NCBI GenBank assembly: GCA_947492105.1 | Contig: CANLMN010000001.1 | Location: forward strand, 62,001-126,000 | Direction of reading: 5' to 3' | DNA: 64,000 bases | From: an uncultured Aquimarina sp. | Lineage (GTDB): Bacteria; Bacteroidota; Bacteroidia; Flavobacteriales; Flavobacteriaceae | Shown: in pieces, positions 44,302-52,843 of the stretch | Layout: each line of letters starts with the position of its first letter | How positions within the stretch are numbered: the first letter of the stretch is position 1 | Made by a program: the position numbers and the translations under genes | The notes under the pieces: generated by a model | Seen by the model: the letters and a program-made list of their open reading frames with translations, nothing else | What the model was told of the DNA's origin: nothing | Databases searched by the model: none

Positions 44302-47300
44302 TTAAAATCCAACATTTAGTGAAAAGGTCATCGTTTTTGTTAATGGTAATGCTGCTCCTCCAGCATTAAAAAACTCAGGATCTTGCCCTTTTAATGCACT
44401 GTCACTATATAACAAGGCCAAATTCTCTCCTTGTAATTTCAGTACTACACTACTCAACCCTAAATCACTTATCATCTCAACAGGAAGTCTATATGACAAA
44501 AATATCGATCGCAATCTAGCATAGGTGCCATTTGCGACTCTTCTGTCACTAACATTATACAAGTCGTATGCATTATCTGTAGACAAAACACTTTCTATTA
44601 ATCTATTATCCAAAATACTTGGAATAGTAGTAATAGCCTCATCACCTGGAAGTCTCCATCGATTGATTAATTCTCCAGGTAACGAGGTAAAATCATCGTA
44701 AGATTCTTCAAAATTACTCAAAACTCGAATTTTAAAGTCAAACTTAAAAGATATATTTGCTGACAAAGACCAATTTTTATAAGTAAAGGTATTACCAAAT
44801 CCACCAGCTCCTCTAGGTTGAGTAGGCCCTTCATACTTCAGTATTTTTTCAATATCATCACGACTCTGCAGATCAATATTTGTGACCTTTTCTCCATCTT
44901 TATCAAAGAATGTCGGAATACCAAACTCATTTAGCCCAGCAAATCTAGTAGAGTATAGCGCAGATATCTCTCTTCCCTTAAAAGGTGCTCCTGTAGGCGC
45001 TAATAAATCAACTAATCTTGGGTTAAACTTCAAATCAACAACCTTTTCTGTATTATAACCTATATTAAAATTAGATGTCCATTTAAAATTGTCTGTTTTA
45101 ATATTTACAGTTGCAATAGAGAACTCATACCCTTCTACTGCCAAATCAGCAAAATTTCCTGATTTAAAAGCTTCTCCTCCTACACCACTTGTTCTCACTG
45201 TTCCTATTAAATCAAAAGAGTTACGATCATAATAACCAAGTTCACCTGCCACACGATCGTTAAATAAACTATATTCTAGCCCAACACTAAATTCTTTTAG
45301 TTTTTCAAAAGTCAAACCATTATTTGCTAAACCTGCAATTTCAATAACACCTTCCTGATCTTGCGGTCTTAATGGAACTACACCTTCTAAATTTAATGAA
45401 GCACTTGTATTTGGTCCTCTTCCTCCTGTAAGACCATAAGTTCCCTTTAGCTTCAATAGATTGATCCAACTAGCCTTCATAAAATCTTCTTGATGGATAT
45501 TCCAAGCACCACTCACATTATAGCTTGTTAGGTAACGGGCATCAGCACTTCTTCCTTGCTGATTCGAACCATCGTAACGCAGAGTTCCGCTAAGAGTATA
45601 CTTGTTTTTATGAGTATACCCTCCGTTAAAGAACAATCCAGCGAATCGATCTTTGAAATTCTCTAAATCAAAATATTGATCTCTCTCAACGATAATCTGC
45701 CTAATAGCATCAGGATCCGTATTAACAACAAACCCTTCATCATAAATAATCCCCCTTCCAGTAAATTCTCGTCTTTTTCTAGTAGTTGATTTTACCTCTT
45801 GTCCTAATAAGAAATTAAAGGTATTATCATCATTGATTTGAGTAGACCAATTAAGAGAATTCCTTACGTACAAATAATCCAAATTATCCTCATTATATAT
45901 GTTAATACCACCTTCTGGCAGTACAGAATATGGAGGTCTTGTTAGATCATTCGGATCTTGAAATAAAAAAGGGTTAACATCTGCCAACACACCATTATCT
46001 GCTCTAAAAGCCTCCGCTTGGTTTGAATTATCTCCAATTACATGCTCTCTTTGAGTTATAGCCCGCCTATAATTAAAAACCGAATTAAAAGTTAAGTTGT
46101 CATTGAGCTGATAATTTAAATCTGTTTGAAAATTAATATCTGTGACATCAATGTTAATCTGATTATTATTTAATTCATGTATAATATTGAATTCTGCATA
46201 ATTCTTCCTAAAAAATTCCAAATCCCCATTTTCGTATCTAGGAGTCACACTACGACTACTTGTTAAAGCAAAACTATATGGGTTAATATCAAACTCTCGT
46301 TCAAATTCTCCAGTTAGTGGATCCAATCTTCTGTTATTAGTTCCAGGAATAATTTGATCACGTATACTCATTGCCAAGGACGCACCTAAAGAAAGTTTTT
46401 TTGATAATTGAAACTTCGTATTCAATCTTGTTGTATAACGATCCACTTTGTTTCCTATAGTCTGACCTTCGTCATTCAAATAACTAGTAGAGAAAAAATA
46501 TGTAGCTTTATCACTACCTCCCGACATGCTAATGGAATGCGTTTGTTGTAAAGTAAAATCATTAAATAACTCTTTGAACCAATCCGTATTCGCTACTTGA
46601 TATCGCCTAAAATAAGGATCACTTAACCCTCCATTAAGTCCTACAGGTGCCTCATTTCTTCCCCGTAAAACAAAATATTTACCCAATACCCCAAAAGTTT
46701 CTGCTCTTTGAGAATCCGTAAGATCAATCAATCCTTTATCAAATAATTCTTTGTATACAATTAATTCATCCTGAGAGTTCAGTACATTAAAATTTTCATA
46801 TCGAGGTCGTAACCTAAATGCATAACTAGAATTATAACTTACTTTTACAGCCCCTTCTTTCCCCCTTTTTGTAGTGATCACGATAACTCCATTCTTTGCA
46901 CGAGCTCCATAAAGAGCAGTTGCCGAAGCATCTTTCAAGATATCAAAAGAGGCTATATCATCTGGATTTAATCCTGCAATAGAAGAACCTATCAAAGAAG
47001 AAACATCTCCAGATGCTAAATCTCCTTGATCAAGCTCTACGTTATCCTCTAGTATCACCCCATCAACTACAAAAATAGGATTGTTATTTCCATTCAATGA
47101 CGTATTACCACGAATTCTAATTCTGGGAGAGGCTCCAAAAGAACCCGAAACATTATCTACAACCACACCAGCATCTCTTCCTTCTAATAATCTAGCGGGA
47201 TCAGAAACCCCTTCGATTTTGACATCCTCTATTTTGAGTCTTGTAGCAACTCCAGTAAATTTCTTACGATCTATTTTATCATACCCCGTAACAACGACTT

Positions 47301-47616
47301 CTTCTAGTTGGTCTACGCCTATTTGTAAACTAACATTAATTTCATTTTTACCTTCTACAGCTATACTTTTGGTTTCAAAACCTATATAGGAAAACTCCAA
47401 AACATCTGTAGGAGCCACTTTGATTGTATAATTCCCATCAAAATCGGTAAGAACACCGCGATTTTTTCCTTTGACCAATACATTGACAGTAGGCAACAAG
47501 GATTGATCTGCAGCAGAAGTAACAACTCCGGTTACTGTTATTTGTTGGGCGAGTCCTATACCATAAGTACACAACACCAACAAAAATGCAATTGTTTTTT
47601 GTATTTTTTTATTCAT
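44302..47616 (-). CDS. SusC/RagA-family TonB-dependent outer-membrane transporter
   Basis: The outer-membrane barrel of the SusCD complex, with 1104 residues. A signal peptide (FLLVLCTYGIGLAQQ) is followed by a carboxypeptidase-regulatory-like domain (VTGVVTSAADQSLLPTVNVL and LTDFDGNYTIKV), then the plug with the SusC hallmark NPIFVVDGVILEDN and DILKDASATALYGARAKNGVIVITTKRGKEG, then the barrel (GTLRYDGSNQQG, KLKGTYGLTGGRG) ending in an aromatic residue (SLNVGF). It is the first gene of a four-gene operon with SusD, the zinc lipoprotein and the DUF4302 protein. No anti-sigma or sigma factor pair is next to it. Confidence 0.96.
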   Translation of the reverse strand: MNKKIQKTIAFLLVLCTYGIGLAQQITVTGVVTSAADQSLLPTVNVLVKGKNRGVLTDFDGNYTIKVAPTDVLEFSYIGFETKSIAVEGKNEINVSLQIGVDQLEEVVVTGYDKIDRKKFTGVATRLKIEDVKIEGVSDPARLLEGRDAGVVVDNVSGSFGASPRIRIRGNTSLNGNNNPIFVVDGVILEDNVELDQGDLASGDVSSLIGSSIAGLNPDDIASFDILKDASATALYGARAKNGVIVITTKRGKEGAVKVSYNSSYAFRLRPRYENFNVLNSQDELIVYKELFDKGLIDLTDSQRAETFGVLGKYFVLRGRNEAPVGLNGGLSDPYFRRYQVANTDWFKELFNDFTLQQTHSISMSGGSDKATYFFSTSYLNDEGQTIGNKVDRYTTRLNTKFQLSKKLSLGASLAMSIRDQIIPGTNNRRLDPLTGEFEREFDINPYSFALTSSRSVTPRYENGDLEFFRKNYAEFNIIHELNNNQINIDVTDINFQTDLNYQLNDNLTFNSVFNYRRAITQREHVIGDNSNQAEAFRADNGVLADVNPFLFQDPNDLTRPPYSVLPEGGINIYNEDNLDYLYVRNSLNWSTQINDDNTFNFLLGQEVKSTTRKRREFTGRGIIYDEGFVVNTDPDAIRQIIVERDQYFDLENFKDRFAGLFFNGGYTHKNKYTLSGTLRYDGSNQQGRSADARYLTSYNVSGAWNIHQEDFMKASWINLLKLKGTYGLTGGRGPNTSASLNLEGVVPLRPQDQEGVIEIAGLANNGLTFEKLKEFSVGLEYSLFNDRVAGELGYYDRNSFDLIGTVRTSGVGGEAFKSGNFADLAVEGYEFSIATVNIKTDNFKWTSNFNIGYNTEKVVDLKFNPRLVDLLAPTGAPFKGREISALYSTRFAGLNEFGIPTFFDKDGEKVTNIDLQSRDDIEKILKYEGPTQPRGAGGFGNTFTYKNWSLSANISFKFDFKIRVLSNFEESYDDFTSLPGELINRWRLPGDEAITTIPSILDNRLIESVLSTDNAYDLYNVSDRRVANGTYARLRSIFLSYRLPVEMISDLGLSSVVLKLQGENLALLYSDSALKGQDPEFFNAGGAALPLTKTMTFSLNVGF

Positions 47617-47795
47617 AAAATAGTTTTAATTAGCCCTCTTACAATGCGATTCTTACTTAATATATAGAGATAAAAATAACCTAGTTATACTTTATCAAAA
47701 GTATCGTTATATCGCTTCAATAATTTTAGAAACTTTTGATCACTTTGCTAAAATTTTTCTATAAAATTATGCTCTCATAGCATCGAAGATACCTA

Positions 47796-47803
47796 CAAAT
47801 ATA
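47796..47803 (-). promoter_or_regulatory. Candidate -7 element for the SusCD operon
   Basis: TATATTTG on the minus strand fits TAnnTTTG exactly. It would leave a 5' leader of roughly 170 bases before the SusC ATG. No well-spaced -33 TTG was found. Confidence 0.35.
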
Positions 47804-48399
47804 CCTTTTTTATCAGCTCTAAATTTTGATGCTCAAGATCTTGATTTTATTATGAAAAAAATTAACTTTTTCATAATAGTACGGAAAAACCACTTCATTA
47901 ACTCCATAAAACGTGATCGTTAACAATTATCCCTCACAAAAATATCAAATAAACTTAAAGCACTGAATAAGAAAAGGTATCACACGAAATCGATATTTGT
48001 AGTACAACTGCTCTCAAAATTTAACTAATAATTAACTAAAAATTATGTAATATTAAGAATTCCGAGTAGCGAATTCTAGGAATTCCCTTCATAATTCTTC
48101 TTTGTAAAAAAGAAAAATTCCTTTTTGAAATCTCTTTCTAAATTGAAAAATCTAGTCATGATTCTAACCTACAAATACCTTTATAAAAGGTGTAATTTCA
48201 AAAGACAAAATGATGCTATTTTAGACAAACTTGTTGTGGGTGCTACCATCCATCTATGGCTGTTTTATCAATTACCACTTTTATCCTTTTTCTTTTATCC
48301 TTTTTCTTTTATTATTGATCCTATTCCTATTTTATCCATTACTTGCTGCTCTTATAAGAGAGAACTACATAAAATCTTGAACGCATTAAGTAATACCAG

Positions 48400-48510
48400 A
48401 TCAACTAAAACATAAAATATCGTATATCCATTTGTTATTTTTCTATCTATATCGTCTACATAAACACATAACAACTCGGATTGCTCCGTATACTTATAGG
48501 GATTTTATGT
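48400..48510 (+). repeat. Diverged family B repeat
   Basis: AATACCAGATCAACTAAAAC, AAATATCGTATATCCATTTG, TTATTTTTCTATCTATATCG, then a degenerate remainder ending GGGATTTTATGTAAATAAAC. The order of blocks matches family B but identity is low. Confidence 0.4.
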
Positions 48511-48756
48511 AAATAAACTGCTATATCCATAGTCTATCACTTCTAATTAATGTCACCAAGCACTTCGGAAATAGCTAAAAGACAAACGTATCCCATCATT
48601 ACCTAAGACAAATCAAATTATTAAATCCATAAAAAAAAACTGCATTACAACAGGATAATCGACCTATTTTTTACTAATTACCTAATAAACATCAAAATTT
48701 AACACTTAAATCGCATATTTATCATTAAAAAATTTGAAAAATACAAATTAAACTAA

Positions 48757-48764
48757 TATATTTG
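48757..48764 (+). promoter_or_regulatory. -7 promoter element of the small plug-like secreted protein
   Basis: TATATTTG fits the consensus exactly and a TTG at 48734-48736 is 20 bp upstream, the usual Bacteroidetes -33/-7 spacing. It lies 42 bp before the ATG. Confidence 0.6.
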
Positions 48765-48806
48765 AATTGTAAGACGAAAACGTTTTAGCTTCAAAACCCT
48801 TCTATT

Positions 48807-49151
48807 ATGACTAAAAGAACTTTTAACTATATATTTGCATCTATTTTTTGCTTGGTTGGTATATCTGCATTTTCTCAAAACAATGAAGATATTATTACTC
48901 TGAAGATGCCTAATCAAAACACTGAGACTATAACGTTATCAGCTCCTCAAGCGGCACCGTCTGCGACTATACAAAAGGCAACTTCAACCAACGAGCCTAT
49001 CTTCATCGCTGATGGAGTTGTTATTAAAAATCTAAATGTACTTGATCCTACTACTATTGTTTCAGTAGACGTTATAGTTAATAAAGTTATCATTACTACC
49101 AATAAGTCTAAAACTATTACCGAGCAGCCTTCAATTGCTGCTAATTTTTAA
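48807..49151 (+). CDS. Small secreted protein with a TonB-receptor plug-like segment
   Basis: A secreted protein of 114 residues. It has a signal peptide (FASIFCLVGISAFSQ) and a Thr/Ala-rich middle. A segment EPIFIADGVVIKNLNVLDPT followed by TIVSVDVIVNKVIITT mirrors the plug of SusC-like receptors, where the pattern is PxxVxDGV...DIxSxxVLK...VIxITT. Only this short piece is present, without barrel or carboxypeptidase-regulatory domain. Such fragments are known at the ends of BlaR1-like sensors in Bacteroidetes; here it stands alone. It has a well-formed promoter. Function unknown. Confidence 0.72.
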   Translation: MTKRTFNYIFASIFCLVGISAFSQNNEDIITLKMPNQNTETITLSAPQAAPSATIQKATSTNEPIFIADGVVIKNLNVLDPTTIVSVDVIVNKVIITTNKSKTITEQPSIAANF

Positions 49152-49752
49152 GCTTCCAAGATTTTAGATATCTTATTCTATAATAATACATTCAAAAAGT
49201 AGATTGTATTTTTGACACTTGTTTTGTCATACAAAAACACAAGTTGATCTTATTGTTGGCGCATCTATTATTTATTTGCATCACAAAAGCTCTCCGATTT
49301 AGCAGAGCTGATCTTAACTGTTCCTCTTTGTACAAAAATGAAATAAATTCTGACCAGATAAGCGCCTTTTGAAATGAATAGCGTTACTACGGTTGAAAAA
49401 ACCAACAAAAACACAAACGAATTTGATGCATTAATGCATTGATCTGTTCTTTTTAGAAAAAAAAGCAAAGTTCAACAACATGAACTCACTTTCTAAACGA
49501 GTACAATAGCTGTTTTAACCAAAAATATGCTTCTCTGCAATTGTGGAGTAGAACATCAAATTCTTTAGATTCTACGAAGACATAACATTCAACAAACAAC
49601 AAGCCTCCCCCGACTTACACTTCTTTTTCTGGGCTTAATGACAACAACTGAGATGAAATTTTAGGCACTTTTTTGCACAAAAAAAACTGCTCTGGAGGTT
49701 GAGCAGTTTCTAAAATATGTTCTTAAGAAAGAATACATTCTTACTTTAAGAA
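49152..49752. other. Gene-free gap between convergent genes
   Basis: An imperfect hairpin at about 49218-49244 (CACTTGTTTTGT / ACAAAAACACAAGTT) may end the plus-strand gene. A clear terminator for the minus-strand gene lies at 49677-49709. No coding sequence seen. Confidence 0.5.
49677..49709 (-). terminator. Rho-independent terminator of the 49.8 kb secreted protein gene
   Basis: AAACTGCTC pairs with GAGCAGTTT around an 8-base loop and is followed on the minus strand by a run of T (complement of the A-run at 49679-49686). It lies 43 bp after the stop. Confidence 0.9.
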
Positions 49753-50343
49753 CTAGTAGACATCAAAACTTTTCAAAAAAGTTTCTTTTCCTTGACTCAC
49801 CTTTAAGGTATATGAGCCAATTGGCAAATTTTTTGTGTCGTATTTTCTATTAATAACTACATCATGTATCATTCCTTCTGAAATAATTTCTACACCTTTA
49901 TCAGAAAACATCGTTATTTTTACGTCATCTTCATTACTATTCAAAAGTGAAAGTTTCAAAACACTCCCTTCTCTCAAATACTGAGGTTTGAACACGAATC
50001 TTGCTGCCTTTTCTATCAAAGTAACCCCTTGATCATTTTTCAATACAGGAGTAATTTGTATTTGATTATCGTTTTCTACTTCTACAAAGTACATTCCATT
50101 ATCTTTTCCTTTTAAACTAAAAGTCTTTTGAAAATTAGTCATTTCTCTAAAAGTCTTTTTATATAAAGATAATCCACTAAAATCTTTAATAATCAAATGC
50201 TCACCAACACTAACATTCTTCAATGAGATATTAACAACACCCAAAGCTTGATCTACACTTACTTCAACTTTTTTTGCTGCACTTACTGATATTGCAACGA
50301 ACATTACTACAGCGAATACAGTACTTTTAAAAAAATTTTTCAT
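49753..50343 (-). CDS. Secreted beta-rich protein, unknown
   Basis: A secreted protein of 196 residues, starting at the ATG that gives MKNFFKSTVFAVVMFVAISV with cleavage after SAA; longer starts 4 or 15 codons upstream only add non-signal residues. Two beta-sandwich-like halves are visible: LIIKDFSGLSLYKKTFREMT then NGMYFVEVEND, and DVKITMFSDKGVEIISEGM then LPIGSYTLKVSQGKETFLKS. Both resemble the YDxxGxxV...LxxGxYxxxV fold of T9SS sorting tails, as if the protein were made of two such domains. No catalytic motif. Function unknown. Confidence 0.72.
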   Translation of the reverse strand: MKNFFKSTVFAVVMFVAISVSAAKKVEVSVDQALGVVNISLKNVSVGEHLIIKDFSGLSLYKKTFREMTNFQKTFSLKGKDNGMYFVEVENDNQIQITPVLKNDQGVTLIEKAARFVFKPQYLREGSVLKLSLLNSNEDDVKITMFSDKGVEIISEGMIHDVVINRKYDTKNLPIGSYTLKVSQGKETFLKSFDVY

Positions 50344-50542
50344 AACGATATTCATTTCGGTTATAATTCTCTTTATTTGATAGGGCAAATGTACAGCCTG
50401 ATTATCAAGTATTTTTATCCAAAATTCACCAATTTATATACTATATTAACCTACAAGGATTTCGTAATCAACTATTTCAATTAATATTAACCCAAAAATA
50501 CTTTCTGAAATAAAAAAACAGGAGAATTACCCCAAATCAAGA

Positions 50543-50710
50543 TATTACACCAAATTGACTGTATAATATCACATATCGCATTGTTCTTTTTCATCTCAAT
50601 GCCTTGTTCATACATTCCATAGCTAAGACCATGCAATAGCACCACGGTGTTTTTACACAAAAAAATAACCGTGTCATTAATACGGATTTATAAATCTAAA
50701 CTGGTATTAA
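50543..50710 (+). repeat. MITE-like repeat, family B copy 3
   Basis: ATTACACCAAATTGACTGTA at the left end is an imperfect inverted copy of the right end AAATCTAAACTGGTATTAA. Inner blocks TTGTTCTTTTTCATCTCAAT, GCCTTGTTCATACATTCCAT, CACGGTGTTTTTACACAAAA and TAACCGTGTCATTAATACGG match the 7.0 kb copy closely. Confidence 0.75.
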
Positions 50711-50742
50711 ACAAACTTATGGACCTAAGTGATGCCCTTTAA

Positions 50743-50880
50743 AAAATAATTACAGGTTGCTAATTAGCTTTTTTTCTATTATTTTTTCACTAGAAAATTA
50801 AACCGTAGCTACCTATACTTAAATTTTATAGCTCAAATTATTCTGAGCTACAATTACATTTCAACGGCTATGATTTAAAC
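50743..50880 (+). repeat. Dispersed repeat, family C copy 4
   Basis: AAAATAATTACAGGTTGCTA, ATTAGCTTTTTTTCTATTAT, CACTAGAAAATTAAACCGTA and ATACTTAAATTTTATAGCTC match the 54.7 kb copy in the same orientation. Confidence 0.7.
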
Positions 50881-51076
50881 TTTTTCTGCTGACAAAGCTC
50901 AGGCCTTTGATTGCCAAAGGCATCATTTCTATTTAGCACATTCACAACTAAGACATAATAGAATGACAAGACTAATGAATAATTCCAAAAATTGATGTCA
51001 CAAAAAAAGCTCCAATCACTTTATATAAAAAAATCATCGATGTATTTTACAGGAACTCTTAAAAAAACAAATAGAA

Positions 51077-52630
51077 TTATTCATACTTTCGCAGCACTGC
51101 ATCTACACAATTAATACCATCGATAGCAGCAGAAATGATCCCTCCTGCATAACCTGCACCCTCACCACAAGGATATAGCCCTTGAATTTCTACATGCTCT
51201 AATGTTTTGGAATCTCTCGGGATAGAGACAGGTGAAGAAGTTCTAGATTCTGGAGCATGCAACACCGCTTCATTCGTATAATACCCTCGCATCTTCTTAC
51301 CATAAATCACAAAAGCTTTACGCAAGCGACTAGCAATCAAATCAGGTAAAATCGTATTCAAATCTACACTAACCACTCCTGGCTGATAAGATGTTTTTGG
51401 AAAATCAGTAGAAATACGACCAGCGACAAAATCTTTCATCCGCTGGGCTGGAACTCGTTGCGTTTTACCTGCTGCTTCCCAACAACTACGTTCTACTTGT
51501 TTCTGAAAATCCAAACAAACAAATGGATCATTAGGTCGATAGTTAGGTAAATCTTCTGGAGCAACACTCACCACAATACCAGAATTAGCGTATGGATTAT
51601 TCCGTTTACTAGGACTCCAACCATTAGTAACCACTTCTTCCGGAGCAGTAGCACAGGGTGCTATAATCCCACCAGGACACATACAAAAAGAATAAACTCC
51701 CAAACCATCTACTTGCTGTACTAGGCTATACGCTGCTGGTGGCAGATAAGGATTATCTGAGTCTCCATGGTATTGAATATGGTCAATTAAGTTTTGTCTA
51801 TGTTCGATACGAACCCCCAGAGCAAAGGGTTTTGCTTCGATTTTGACATGCTTCTTATGTAATAGATAAAAAATATCTCGTGCAGAATGTCCAGTTGCCA
51901 AAATTACGTTATCAAAATCATACCATTCTGTACTATTAATTTCTATTGCTTTTATCGCATGCTCCTGAATACGAAAATCCGTTAGTTTGGCATCAAAATA
52001 CACTTCGCCACCGGCAGCAATAACTGCCTCTCGCATGGCAGTAATAATTTTTGGTAATTTATTAGTTCCTATATGTGGGTGTGCATCAACAAGAATATCT
52101 GCATCTGCACCAAAATGCACTAACCACTCCATTGCCTTGAGTACATTGCCACGTTTTTTGGAACGGGTATACAATTTACCATCAGAATAAGTACCTGCAC
52201 CTCCCTCTCCAAAGCAATAATTGGACTCTGCATTAACTGTTTGTTCTTTATTGATTTTTGCCAAATCACGTCTACGAAGTCGCACATCTTTGCCACGCTC
52301 AAAAACAATAGGTTTTAGCCCCCCCTCAACAGCTCTTAGCGCAGCATACAAACCTGCTGGCCCAGCTCCGATAATAGCAATTTTTTTTGCATTCTTTACT
52401 GATTTGGGTACAAATGGAGGAATAGGTTCTCTCACTTCATCTTTTTTCCAAAACTCTAACTGTATATTGAGTTTTACCGGACTCTTTCTTGCATCAATGG
52501 AACGCTTACGGATACGCCAATCACTAATGGCATTCTTTCTAAGTCTTGCTTTTTCCAAACCTAACTCTAACAAATACTCTTCATCAGTTATTTTTGAAGG
52601 CGCTACCAAAATTTGAACAAGTATACTCAT
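51077..52630 (-). CDS. FAD-dependent dehydrogenase-like protein (COG2509 type)
   Basis: A cytoplasmic flavoprotein of 517 residues. After an N-terminal domain of about 85 residues (ALxKARLRKNAISDWRIRKR type) comes a dinucleotide-binding fold, KIAIIGAGPAGLYAALRAVEG, with GGAGTYSDGKLYTR and NVILATGHSARDIFYLL. The C-terminal motif GLYPCGEGAGYAGGIISAAI closes the FAD site. This family is widespread and conserved but its substrate is not known. It is transcribed alone, with a 213-bp gap to the symporter gene upstream. Confidence 0.87.
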   Translation of the reverse strand: MSILVQILVAPSKITDEEYLLELGLEKARLRKNAISDWRIRKRSIDARKSPVKLNIQLEFWKKDEVREPIPPFVPKSVKNAKKIAIIGAGPAGLYAALRAVEGGLKPIVFERGKDVRLRRRDLAKINKEQTVNAESNYCFGEGGAGTYSDGKLYTRSKKRGNVLKAMEWLVHFGADADILVDAHPHIGTNKLPKIITAMREAVIAAGGEVYFDAKLTDFRIQEHAIKAIEINSTEWYDFDNVILATGHSARDIFYLLHKKHVKIEAKPFALGVRIEHRQNLIDHIQYHGDSDNPYLPPAAYSLVQQVDGLGVYSFCMCPGGIIAPCATAPEEVVTNGWSPSKRNNPYANSGIVVSVAPEDLPNYRPNDPFVCLDFQKQVERSCWEAAGKTQRVPAQRMKDFVAGRISTDFPKTSYQPGVVSVDLNTILPDLIASRLRKAFVIYGKKMRGYYTNEAVLHAPESRTSSPVSIPRDSKTLEHVEIQGLYPCGEGAGYAGGIISAAIDGINCVDAVLRKYE

Positions 52631-52843
52631 GGACTAAAGTTAGATTTCTGAACTACGAAATTAGAAAAACGAAATCGGAAAACTGCATAAAAATTCTGTT
52701 TCTATATTCGCAAACAACATCACCCCTTATTAACACCGCTTTGACTTTCGTTTCTTGACAATAAAATTACATGATTATTTCCTCAAAAAGAGCATTACAA
52801 ATTTTCCCGACACTCTTCTTTTTACACTGAAGTGGTTGTAAAT

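Larger units (their letters stand above)
47617..48806. other. Long gene-free gap between divergent genes
   Basis: Holds a candidate SusC promoter (TATATTTG on the minus strand at 47803-47796), a diverged family B stretch at about 48400-48510, and the promoter of the small secreted gene at the right end. A 96-codon plus frame at 48125-48415 is low-complexity and not called. Confidence 0.5.
50344..51076. other. Gene-free gap with family B and family C repeats
   Basis: Contains a full family B copy (50543-50710) and, 33 bp later, a family C copy (50743-50880). The rest is AT-rich with no coding sequence recognised. Confidence 0.65.

Noticed and set aside
48125-48415. 96-codon plus-strand frame
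   Set aside because: Low-complexity Phe/Leu/Ser-rich translation, no promoter or family resemblance, and its end runs into a family B remnant.
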